This document shows, piece after piece, positions 1-12,668 of a stretch of DNA of 64,000 nt; position 1 is the first letter of the stretch; each line of letters begins with the position of its first letter. Source of the DNA: Haliclystus octoradiatus (taxonomy: Eukaryota; Cnidaria; Staurozoa; Stauromedusae; Haliclystidae). Position numbers and translations under genes: made by a program. The stretch is from NCBI GenBank assembly GCA_916610825.1, contig OU744452.1:17757103-17821102 (forward strand), in the 5' to 3' direction. The notes under the pieces were generated by a model. The model was given only the letters and a program-made list of their open reading frames with translations, made no database searches and was not told the origin of the DNA.

Positions 1-496
1 GGATTTACGAGGTATACTCCTGAGGGCCAGAGTGTTTGCTGGGTGAGAACCAAGAGAATAAATTAATTTCCCTTATCTGAGGTTGATATTCAATAAAAAA
101 CACATCTTTATATATTCCGTCCTTTTATTAGATTCTTGAAAAGTCATCTCTTTCCTGAAGATATCTTCAAATACTTATTAAAAGTGTGGATATCTATCTT
201 TCAAACTGAAATATGTTTATTGAGTAATTTTATTAAATAAAACGTTTTAACATATTTGAATTTAGAAGGATCATACAGTAAATACTATGATTTGAATTTA
301 GAATATATTGCATTTTCCGTGAGCTGCTGGATTCATAAAAGATGTAGTAGGACAGTTGAACGCTTTTGAGAATTCAGGACTATTAACTAAAGTCCCTATC
401 ACCCTGTTGATAGATAAATCAGAATAGATATGAAATGAAAGCTGTTTGCAATGGAGTCAGGTAACATTTCTACAAGCCATAGCTTTATGGCACACC

Positions 497-809
497 CCGG
501 GTGGGTACTTCAATACCCTTTTGTATGGAGGTGTGTCTTTTTGAAAATCCCACTAGTACCCCAACATTGCAGGTTTCATTGCATGAAAAAATCGATTTGG
601 CGCCTCAAAGAAGGGGTTCGAGCCCCCTCACAGCGGGGATCTTTCCGGTTTTTGTTTTTTATTGGATAATAACTTTAAGCCGGAAATTTCTCAGCAGAAT
701 TCTAAAATTGAAAAATTGAAAATCCAAAATTGCCAGCATGGTGCCAAATTGATACCCCAAATAATGGCACATCTCCGTATAGCGCCTATATGGAAGTACC
801 ACCCCGCGT
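497..809. mobile_element. MITE in the last intron of copy A
   Basis: About 310 bp with imperfect terminal inverted repeats: left CCGGGTGGGTACTTCAATA, right (reverse complement) CGGGGTGGTACTTCCATA. No coding capacity. A near-identical copy is at 61081-61393, and a diverged copy split by another element is at 27402-28668. Confidence 0.7.
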
Positions 810-1416
810 GTGACGCACTTGAAGCACTACAGGTGAAACTCAGGTGCAAAGAGTAAAGACCTCTTGTTGTAGCGGCCAATGATTTTCTCACGCCTCGTAC
901 ATGCTAATGGAAACTGTTCGAGCTGTTCGATTTTGTTCTAAAAGTAATGAATATTGTATATTCCTGTCCGATTGATACGTACTTCAAAGAATGGATTGTC
1001 ACTACTCATTTTTATTATCCATTTTAAGTCATAGACAAACAGGGAAAAATAATCATCGAATAATTTGATTGGTCAAACAGTGGTTAAAGCTAAAGGCAAA
1101 TATGAACCCTTGGTGACTACAAGTTTCAATGGCGCATAGACACGAAGTGTACCTGGATTCTTAATTAGAATATTTAGGGTAAATATACATCTTTAATAGA
1201 TGGTCTGACAATATAAATTAGAAGAGAAAAGTTTATAACACAAACTAAATTATAGATGATTTACATTTTTGTTGCGTGGAAGAAGATCTTACCTTATTGG
1301 ATTAACAGCATGTACATCATAGAGGGTCAGATGTTTGACAACTTTTGTATCATACCTAGCTCACCATATCTAAGATGTTATAAGATATTAATACAAATAC
1401 AACACGGTTTGACTAT

Positions 1417-2989
<1,573 letters not shown>

Positions 2990-4936
2990 GGAATATTATA
3001 TAGCGCATTTATATAATTTATTTTTTTATCTAATGTACCTGAGCAAATCCTAGAAAAAATAATTGTTCATCAGTGAGATTCAAGCCTGGAAGTTTTCTGT
3101 CTTCTCCGTGAGCTTTAAGATAATTCTCATATGCCTTTAATTTAGAAAAAGCATCACAACATATCACACACTGAACGTGAACCTAGATATAGCGCTAGTG
3201 ATCAAATATAACCTACAAACAATGAGTGACCCGGGTTGATGGGATAATTTTGGCCGAGTAAGAAATACATTTGCTGTCATTGTGGATTTGCTAAAGACCT
3301 TCAGAAATGTAACGAAATGCATGTTTGGACATATTGTGATATTGATTGATATAATAGAGAACAGGCATTGTAAATCTTTTATTTAAACATATCTATATTG
3401 TAAAAAATTTTAGTAACATATCTACATTATTTATTATTTGATTCTTATCTAAGGCTTCTCTGTAAACAACATGTTTGTCCGTCTTTTGCCTGCTAATAAA
3501 GAAAGATTGCTCCTTTGACCATTTGGATGATCCTACTCGAACAATAGCGAGATGATGTAATAGTCATTGTGTTTATGGATGCAGCACTGATATATTAGGG
3601 AGGTTTAGATTCAGAACGAAGTCAAAGACGACGTCGAAATTGAAATCTTTTGAAGATTGGAACAGGCTTGTCTTCGTTGTCTGCCGAAAGGGTGTTTAGA
3701 TTGATAACGAAGACAAGACAATTGACGAATATTTTACAAATAGTGGATTGGTGACTAAGTGTTACCTGAAAAGTATCTGCAGTGAAATATATGTTGATAT
3801 ATTGTTAGATAAAATTGGCTTAATGGAAGTTTTGAAAGAATTGGATAAATCCCCAGCCAGTGTTTCCTTGTTCGTTTTTGAAATTAATGCAATGCCTTTG
3901 TTTTGAAATTTGGGTCTTTACTGTCTTGTTTACAAGTTACAGTACTTTCAAGTTGAAAGACATTATTAAAAAGCCTCTTTCCGTCAGAAATTGCTATGGA
4001 AACTGCCAAAACCAGGCCTATACCCACTATGATCCTTGGCCTTCTTCCAGATTCAAAATATTTCTAAACAAACAGTAGATTCTACGAACAAAATTGCAAA
4101 GTCTTGATTTCCTGATGCATCAATAGAGAGCGAAAACAATAATGGTGACATAGTCGCGTTGACTTTACATAATGGGGAATTCCTATTCATGAGTGTTTTC
4201 ATATGATTTGGTATTTTCAGGAATCAGAATCACTGTACGTCTTTCAGTTTAGATAATAATTAACGAATACATAATGTCAAAAACAGAACAGTTATGAGTG
4301 TTCTTCGGAGACATGGACGAAGTTTTCAAAGCCAAATCTCAAAATATTCATTGGAAGTATATGTAGGAAAAGCCTACAAACTAGAAATATGAGGCTATAT
4401 CGTTGGATTTTTCTTTTAAAGCATGGGCATGCTCATGGAATCATTTATGTACGAGGCAGTTAGCCTGCACATGGACCTGAATTGGATATCCTCAACTGCT
4501 GGCACTTCTCCAACAAATCAAGACGCTGTAATTTGATTATAAGACTCGATCTACTGTTTGCTTGACAAATACTTTGTAACTATATCTAGCCGGACTGTAA
4601 TGAAACTCAGTCATTATAACTTCCATATACTCTTGCAATCTTAATTAGCTTCATAATATTTTACTACTATAAAGTTATAAACTACCTTGTACGCAATCTC
4701 CAGCCCTTCGTTATCAGCAATGTTTTCATTCAGAGTTTGGACAGCCTTCACCTATATTTATAGTTGTTTACAAAACATATTATTGAGTTTCAATACATAT
4801 ATTGATACATCTACATCCTGTGTTGAATCGAAAGGAGCAATGATTGGTTGATATATTAAGGAGTTAGCAGCATTTCACTTCTCTTCTTTAATCAAGATGA
4901 TATGATGAGAACTGTAGATAGCGCAACTCAAATTTG

Positions 4937-5563
4937 TGTTTCCAAGAGTTTTGAAAAGATCATGATATTATCTTATCTTTGCTTTAATAGTCCTACTAAA
5001 CTGTGATAAACATCTCCAAACATTGAATAAATTCAAATCTACAAATAGTTTCTCCGGACCAGTATTTTTAGATTTTCTCGTTTAGATTGGAAAAATTTAC
5101 GGAGGACAAGCGCACAAATAGCCTTTCATTATTCCTAAATTTTTCTACTTCAGGAGACATCCTGATAAAATAATTCACACAAACTGCATTTCGCATGTTT
5201 TAGTTGACCGAGTTTTAAACTTCTAATATGTATTGATCAGCACGAAATATGAAAGATTGAAAAATATTGAAAACAAAATGTAACCTGGCCGTATACTTTT
5301 CGAATCCAAACAAGAAAATCTAGAAGTTACCTAAAACCTCTCCTTTTTAATACTTTTGGTCGGAAAATGGCGATACGGTTTTGTCAAAATTTCTTAACTG
5401 AGGTCAATAGAAACACATTATTGAGGATATTATTGGTATCAGCCGGGGAAACTGTTGTTAGATTTGAATTATTCAATGTTTGAAGATGTTAATTACTGCT
5501 TAGTTGGATTATATTTAGGTAAAGGTAAGATAATATTATTAGCTTTTTATAACTCTTGAAAAT
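4937..5563. mobile_element. Foldback element with ~140-bp inverted arms
   Basis: The left arm (about 4937-5075) is closely matched by the reverse complement of the right arm (about 5430-5563). Segments recurring inverted include AACATTGAATAAATTCAAAT / ATTTGAATTATTCAATGTTT and the flanking TTATC / GATAA stretches. The roughly 350-bp centre has no convincing coding sequence. It begins about 25 bp beyond the point where neprilysin homology ends, so it may mark the breakpoint that truncated copy A. Confidence 0.65.
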
Positions 5564-5922
5564 GTGAAATTGAATATTATCTTGTTCGAATGTATAGTTC
5601 ACTATGCACCATATCATTACGAAGCGTCGAATAAAGGCGAAGCTCGAATTAAAATATTAGATATAGAAAATCAGAGTGCTTCAAATGTTATGACTTTCGC
5701 ATCTCTGAGTTCGGCTAATAATCACTGTTTATTACGGATTATCTCTTATTAACGTCACACATTACATATTGGCCTATTCGAATTCTCGAATCTTTTATTC
5801 GATCTCGTGCTTTAAACGATAATTTGAAATTTGCTAATTATACCTTGGTAACCGTTTCTAAAATACAAGCAACAACCATATCAACAAACAATGTGATTAG
5901 ATAACATCTCCGTGCGCATGCG

Positions 5923-5969
<47 letters not shown>

Positions 5970-6452
5970 TATAAAATAAGAAACGAGACGTTTTCTCTGT
6001 TACTCAGAGTTACTCAGATTTCTGTCTGATGATTGCTATAAAAGCATGAAACACTAAAGTAACAGTATAAGAATGTGTGGTCTCTTACTCCTTTCTATTA
6101 CTAATACTTACAGCTTTGCCATTTATGACATTGAGCATTATACTCTTTCCTATTAGATAAAATCTAATAATATAAAATACTTGTTTAAATTTATCTCAAA
6201 ATATTTTCGATTCTCCTTGGTAGCTTTTTTTTGTGAAAAATTCCATCGAATTTAAAAATCCTCAATAGATTATACAGTTAAAGTAAAAAACGAAATTGTT
6301 TAAATTTCAATCAAAAAGCTACTGAAAGGAAACAAAATTATTTTGAAATAAATTTAAGCAATAATGTATCTATATTAGCAGCAGACAGGTATTTGTATCT
6401 GGCCATTAGCCGTCGTCAGTAATGCTCAGTGAACAAGAGACTGACTTTGCTT
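5564..6452. other. Non-coding stretch
   Basis: No exon with paired splice sites was recognised. The region is AT-rich and includes a (TA)n run at about 5925-5968. Short open frames have no recognisable domain. Confidence 0.5.
5925..5968. repeat. (TA)n microsatellite
   Basis: About 20 consecutive TA dinucleotides. Confidence 0.95.
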
Positions 6453-6755
6453 CCCGGTGGGTAACTCCAGCTCTTTAGGGACGGGGTGTGCCACTTTGGA
6501 AAAAGGTAAAGCACCCAAAAAGTTCCAAAAATTCTGTTGATGCTACCCAAAAAGTTCTTGCAGGTTGACTGATTTTAGGTAAATACACAAAAATGATGCA
6601 AATTTTTTCAAACATTCTTAAAAAAGACAAAAATAGGATACCCAAAAGCTCCAAAATTTGAAATCTCATACCCAAAAAGTTTTTCTCAGCTGGAATATGG
6701 ACCCAAAAAAAGTGGCACGTCCCCGTATAGCCGTCCTAGTGGAGTTACTCCCGGG
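6453..6755. mobile_element. MITE, 'AGTAACTCC' family, copy 1
   Basis: Inverted ends: left CCGGTGGGTAACTCCAGC, right (reverse complement) CCCGGGAGTAACTCCACT, each followed inward by a GTGCCACTTT-type motif. The interior repeats 'CCCAAAAAGTTCC' several times. A second full copy is at 59283-59622 and a truncated one at 13937-14133. Confidence 0.72.
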
Positions 6756-9123
6756 CTTAGCTTGCTATAACTAAGTCAAGATGAGTTAACATCTATGTCA
6801 TACCAGAGTGTGCTCAAACTACGATGGTAGTGGGCAATATGTACATATATGCATATGTCTATATTTTATATTATATTATTATACTGTTTGTAATTAACTG
6901 TTGCGTGTATTTTAGAAATGGTTACCACGGTAAAATTAGACCTGTGCCACATGCCTCTGTACTTCACTTCACTTCGTATAGGCGCAGAGAAGGTGAGCGC
7001 AGTGAAATAGTGGGCCTTGTGGAGCTAGGCTAAAGTAAAATTACCAAACTTCAAATTGTCACACATTCTGCTTCCCGTGAAGTAACACAATTGTGTATAA
7101 CGTCTTTTTACAACAAAGTTTGCTTCAGTTATCAAATGTTAACAATACAGTAACTTTTCAACATCGAGAAATTGTTGTGGATGTGATAGAACGTATAAAA
7201 AGTCGCACTTTACCGGGTACTTTGCTTTGTGCATTATTTGAACATGCGATGTCAAAATAAAACAATGAAGTTTTTTAGCATTTGAAAGAACATTTGTCTC
7301 ACTGTTTATAAAACGAGGAATTCATAGTAAATCAAAAGCAACATCATGAACAACGATTTAAAACCGACCATTCGCCATCATAATGATAAAAACCATAATC
7401 CAAACGGTTGAAAAAGTAGCCCACATACTTTTGTTGCGTTAGTCCGCATGCGTCATTAGAAGGAGAAATGAACCTATGAAGTCATTATCTTTTGCTCTAT
7501 TGTTTTGAAGTAATACCGGCTATAACGGCATATTGCCTTTAACATATACTTCTGTAAGATTCCCCAGGGGTGCCGTTCTGAACAGTTTCTACTTTATAAG
7601 AGACACAGGTTTTACATTTTACGTAACACGAGGCTTACATGACGTAAGATAACATTATCAGAGACCCAAGACAAAAGACTGCAGTGCAGTAACCCTTTTG
7701 CGAAACCATTGTGGAACAAAGCGTCTGATTACGCTTATTAAATGAATTTAAATTTGTAATTTTCATTTTCCATTTCTCCTAAATTTCTCCTAAATAAATC
7801 TTATTTCTGTTTTTTAGTCAATCTGTTTTGAATGTTTTGTAATCTAAATTAAGACAATTGTAAAGTATGATCAAATTGTAACACAGAGAAGAAAAATGAC
7901 GGGACTTTTAATTGATAAAAAGTGTATTTACAATTTGGAATATTTAACTTGCTCTTTCTTTCTTTCATTATTGCGTTATTTATACTATCACAATATAGAA
8001 AAATAGTTGGAAAAATAACAGGAATGGCTTGTACCAGTTATTAATGTTTACGATTTTATTTAAGTTGTGTACATTTGAACGAAAGAACAGCTGCGCACAG
8101 AGCCAAAATTTTGAACAATTTAACTTGCGTCAAGTATAGCTGTTGTACTGTACATATCATCCTACACAGAACTATATAAAAATAGTATAATAATTAATCG
8201 TATTGAAATTTGTAAATTATGCAGTACCAAAGAAAACCTTGACTTGCTAAATTTTCCCTTATTTTGTTATGACGATCTTGATAGTGTATGCTACGTCTAC
8301 GGTACATATACCAACAAAGTCGGACATATAAATTTATTAGATTAATTGAATAGTTACCACATACAAAATAATTTATCAGATGTTATTGATATATTTCATA
8401 CATTGGGAGAAAACTTATTTCTAAAACGAATCACAAATTTAGAGATGTAGAAATGTAAAAATAATTTAATGTACAAACAGACATCAGTCTTAAATAAGGG
8501 AGTACTGCATATCTGGAAGAGAAAACTTGATTGTTACCAACCAAATATATCGAGACGTGTAATTCTTCATTTTAACATGCCGAGAAATGACGGGTTCGGT
8601 ATTTGACTATACTTTTCCTATTCTACAACTTGATTTAAAATGTCACCGGTATTATTGAATTCTTCATTATTTGCTTACAGACATTTGAAGACATGTTATA
8701 AAAAGAATCGATAGACATTAAAGAATAATATAAATTCAAATGACTAGAGGACTAAATATATATCTCAAACTGCATGTACAATAACAATAATTTTCTAGAA
8801 TCGAGAAAACGAATTGATTAAATAAACCAGGCGTGCCGTCTGAGCATGTTATAGTTACATCATTTAAGTTTGCATTGCTTGAAACTAAAAATGTATGGAT
8901 AATGTCATATTTATAAAAACAAGTTGTTTTGACAATGAAGATATGTAAATACTGCTGGTATATGTAACATATTATGTTACGGTTATATATATGTATGACA
9001 ATTTGTAAGATTACCGCTTTTCGTTTCTCCGTCTGGAAACATCTGCTTTACATCTGCTGTGTTTTGCCATTTTATTTTTTAGGTATTTCCTGACAACGAG
9101 TGGTACAGAAAAAAGCAGACAAT
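6756..9123. other. Non-coding stretch, probable upstream region of the PAN-domain exon
   Basis: About 2.4 kb of AT-rich sequence without recognisable exons, RNA genes or repeats shared with the rest of the window. A polypyrimidine tract ending in AG at about 9082 could be the acceptor of a 5' untranslated exon leading into the ATG at 9124. Confidence 0.4.
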
Positions 9124-9416
9124 ATGGCTTGTATTTCAAATATAATGATTATCTATCTATGCGTATGTTTTCAATGTAACGTATTTGGTAATGCAAATAA
9201 TGTGTTATTTAAAAAAGCAACTTATGCTGATGGATTTGTTTTGAAACAATTTAAAACGATAAATGGAATTAAATGTTTACACGTTTGTAATCGAAACGAG
9301 AAATGCAAAGCCATAAACTTGTGTGAAGGGATAACAAATGATTTAAACTTATTGGCGATGAAAGCGCACAGACCTGGATATATACAGCCAATTCAACATG
9401 TCAACATTATAAAATA
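9124..9416 (+). CDS. Signal peptide + PAN/apple-like domain exon
   Basis: The ATG at 9124 is followed by a hydrophobic leader (MACISNIMIIYLCVCF...) and then a segment with the look of a PAN/apple module: a beta-strand start (LFKKATYADGF), the CLHVC turn, NEKCKAINLC, and a tail resembling the end of apple domains. The exon ends in a good donor at 9417 (A|GTAAGTG), codon phase 2. An upstream in-frame GTG at 9100 is not a credible start. This is probably the first coding exon of the secreted protein whose later exons lie at 12669-17282. However, no exon between 9417 and 12668 with the phase needed to connect them was found, so the link is inferred from strand and position only. PAN modules bind proteins or carbohydrates outside the cell. 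Confidence 0.55.
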
Positions 9417-9605
9417 GTAAGTGTAGATACATTTATTTATCATTTTTTTCAGCATTTACCTTAATCTAAAATATAACAATATAACAAACATATATAGCAA
9501 CGGATTAACAGACTTAGGTTTAACCAACGTTTCGCATTACCTTAATTGCATCTTCAGGGTAAACGGAATAAATATTAAAATCACTTGAAGGTATTTATAG
9601 TAAGT

Positions 9606-9679
9606 ATCTAGAATAGACACAAAGATGAGGCAAAAGCCTAAGCAAAAGCTTTTGCCTCATCTTTGTGTCTATTCTAGAT
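9606..9679. repeat. Perfect 32-bp hairpin
   Basis: Bases 9606-9637 are the exact reverse complement of 9648-9679, with a 10-nt loop (CTAAGCAAAA). Confidence 0.95.
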
Positions 9680-11505
9680 TATGCTCTGTCTAAACAAACA
9701 TTGAGCACTCTCACATACATGTGTTCACCTCATATTATATTAAATTATTATATAGTAAGTATCTACGAAATTATAAAATTGGGTACAAAACAATACAAAA
9801 AAGAAAATATATTATTGACTTATGTTATATAAATAGTCGAGACAGGCCGAAATCTGTCAATTGTTTGTCATTAATATCCTTTATCTTGAAACGTTTCTCG
9901 AAAAATCTTTACTGAATATATACTTTTTTATCGATAATTGCATGCAGCTCTATCAGCTTATCCAAATGGCAATATATACGGAAATATTAGCAACTGGCAA
10001 ATGTCATCTGCAAGTTATATATGACTAGAGCCTTGAATAATATTTTAGATAAATATATTTTTTTATAAGAAACACATTTTATAAGAACATCGAGGCTCAG
10101 ATTCTGTAGAATTTATGAACAATGTTATAATGATTTATCATTGAGGTTCAACTTATTAGTATAGGAAGTCATACGATTTCGAGCTCAATACGCGATTAAT
10201 TTGCACGATTTGGTTTTTCAAACAGTTTCAAATTAGATCGAGTGAGGGAGATCAATTTGAAACTTTTTTTTAAAAATTCGAAAATAAAATTAATCCAGAA
10301 TTGAGCGAGAAGCGGTATGATTACCTTTGTCTAATAATGGTTTCGAGTAAGAACCAAAGAAGTGATCATGTCGCAAAATTACCGTGTTCCAATTCCTCTT
10401 TGCATTTATCTGCATTTTTCAAGCTCTGTTTTCGACGTGAAATATTTGTCCGATTATTCTATCATCCAATCACTTTTTGATTTTGGGTTTTGTACAGAAT
10501 GAATGCAATCTAAAACAAATTGCGTTATAAATGTCATTTCTCCTAGCCAATTACAGCCGAGGGATTTTTGAAGTATGTGATTAGTAAAGAAATTGACAAT
10601 TTGGATGCTGACACGCATGTCATTGATACTCAGTGACGCTATATCTTGTTTACTCAAATATAAATATAAAGTTTTGTTGTAAAGTATATCAAAATGATGA
10701 AAGTTGACTTTTTGCTATTGTCGCCATATCGTTAAAAAGAAAACTTTTGAACTCACATTTGCATGTAAAGTTTACGCTGAAAATCAAAAATAGTTCCATT
10801 AGAATCCTGAAAATCAACAACTGACGTGGGTAGTATTAGATGATGATTTCACAACACTGGATAGAAATTCCACCGGACACGTATTACACGATCAGACTTA
10901 AATTTATACTGGATTGATTGTTGGAATGCACTATAGCACAACTCTGACGCATACACAGATCGAATCTCCCTGCGTTCCATAATTCGCTAGCTACTCGTTG
11001 GCACTCTCGTATTTACAGAATTGCAAATGTATCGTCATGATCATATGTACAAGAAATGGAAAGCAGGAATACTGAATCATTATCGTGCTGTCCAGATATT
11101 TTAACAAGTTTTCAGTTCCAGAAATTGTCAGAAAGTTTTTTCAGCCTTTGTACGATCATGTAAGAATGTTCATTGATCAACTGTCAAATTTGGAATTCTA
11201 ATTGTGTTTTCATTTCAAAAACAACAAGCACTCAAAATCGTCTATAGGAATAATAAAGTAATCTCCATAGCCATCTCGAAAATGGAATATGTTTAACCCC
11301 AAAACAGGTATTAGATTTGCTGTTCAAAAGTTATTTATTATGGGATTTTATCATCATTTGCATCTGTGATTTCATCTTACTCCTACTGATATTATCTTCA
11401 TTTAAGATCTAGTAGCTACGTCAGATGGTTTAACATCAAAGCTATTGCAGAGGAGTCCGATGATTGACTTCTGGGCTTATAAGACAGCGGTGTGGTATTA
11501 AAAAA

Positions 11506-11872
11506 GGGATAATTAGCTCAGTTGGCAGAGCAACCGAACTTCAGATCGTATCATATCTGATCAACTGTGGCTCAAATCCCCCTGAGGTCAACTCAGCCTT
11601 GACTTTATCTGTAACATCAAATGAGTACCATCTAAGGATGGCGGATGGAATGGTTCAGAAGGAATTGCATTGTGAGTAGCTGCAACTCATCGTTGCGCAT
11701 TAACAATCAAGGCCTATCTGCCATGAAATCTGTTGAAATTGATCCGCAGTGTCGCCCCTGAGATTTAAGGAGAGTTTAACATCATTGCTCTTAGCGAAAA
11801 GAGCCACTCCTCTAGAAATAGAGCAGTGGTACGGGTGCCTTTGGTAGGGCGACACTGTCTACATTACTTTAC
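11506..11872 (+). mobile_element. tRNA-derived SINE (family 1), copy 1
   Basis: The head contains TAGCTCAGTTGGCAGAGC (Pol III A-box like) and a weakened B-box (GGCTCAAATCC). A family-specific body follows, with ATGAGTACCATCTAAGGATG and GCGCATTAACAATCAAGG. The tail reads GTCTACATTACTTT. Other copies: 14698-15518, 32606-32967, 42805-43173 (-), 38141-38455 (-, degenerate) and 48540-48616 (-, fragment). Confidence 0.82.
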
Positions 11873-12668
11873 TTTGTGGTATTAAGTATTTCAGCTCTCT
11901 AAAGAATAATTCATATATGCTCCAGAACCTCAATCTGGAAAATACCTCCCCTAATGAATTTCTATTGCGGCCCAGATAGGCAATTGCACTATATAGTATA
12001 GTTGGTACATTTAAAAGCAAATACTGCGTGTAGATAATTAGTTGTAATACATGCATAGGAAAGACTTAGAGGCTAGTCATTCATGCTAGATATTTATGTA
12101 TCATTTTAATTGATTAATTTTAGTTTCAATTCATGCGTAAAAAAATGAACAACATGTTTTAAAAGTATTAAATGATTATAAACAAAAATTATAAATTATT
12201 CAGTCAATGTCAACAACGTGTTGTTTATCATGTTCTATTTAAAATTAATCTGATGTAGCTCAGCAACTCAGAATACTTCAATGTCAATTGTCTAATAGTA
12301 TAATTGAGTCAAATTATACTAATTTTTATTTGATAATTTTTCTTCGTAAAATACCAATTACTAGCTAGGCCGTAACAACATGCTTCTGACAGGGGAGGGG
12401 CTATTTAGCAATTTTGCCCGACCAAATTGCCTCATACAAAAGACATGGCACTAATGCATACATAGGAACTCCAGTACTGAGACCATCTCAAAAACTGACA
12501 CCAACACAATCTTGAACTGCAGCAGCTTTTTCGTTTCAAAATTGGCCGAAAATTGACTCTAAATCTTTTTGGGATGGGGAGATGTCACACCGATTCATAT
12601 ATCTAAATGAGCTGTAATAGAAAAATGGAGTATTTTATGACATTATTGATAAGTGAATTTCCTTATAG

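Larger units (their letters stand above)
9417..12668. other. Intron or intergenic region between PAN exon and Ser/Thr exon
   Basis: Contains the hairpin at 9606-9679, a weak inverted repeat at about 10167-10325 and a SINE at 11506-11872. A short stretch at about 9948-10012 (frame giving AYPNGNIYGNISNW) resembles the end of a PAN domain, but its donor is weak and its phase does not fit the exon at 9124-9416, so it is not called. Confidence 0.4.

Noticed and set aside
9948-10012. Possible extra PAN-domain exon (AYPNGNIYGNISNW)
   Set aside because: Phase does not match the exon at 9124-9416 and the donor is weak; left as a note only.
11506-11580. Functional tRNA gene at SINE heads (also 14698, 32606, 43173, 55701)
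   Set aside because: Acceptor stems do not close and each is followed by a conserved SINE body; one copy has a 16-bp target duplication.
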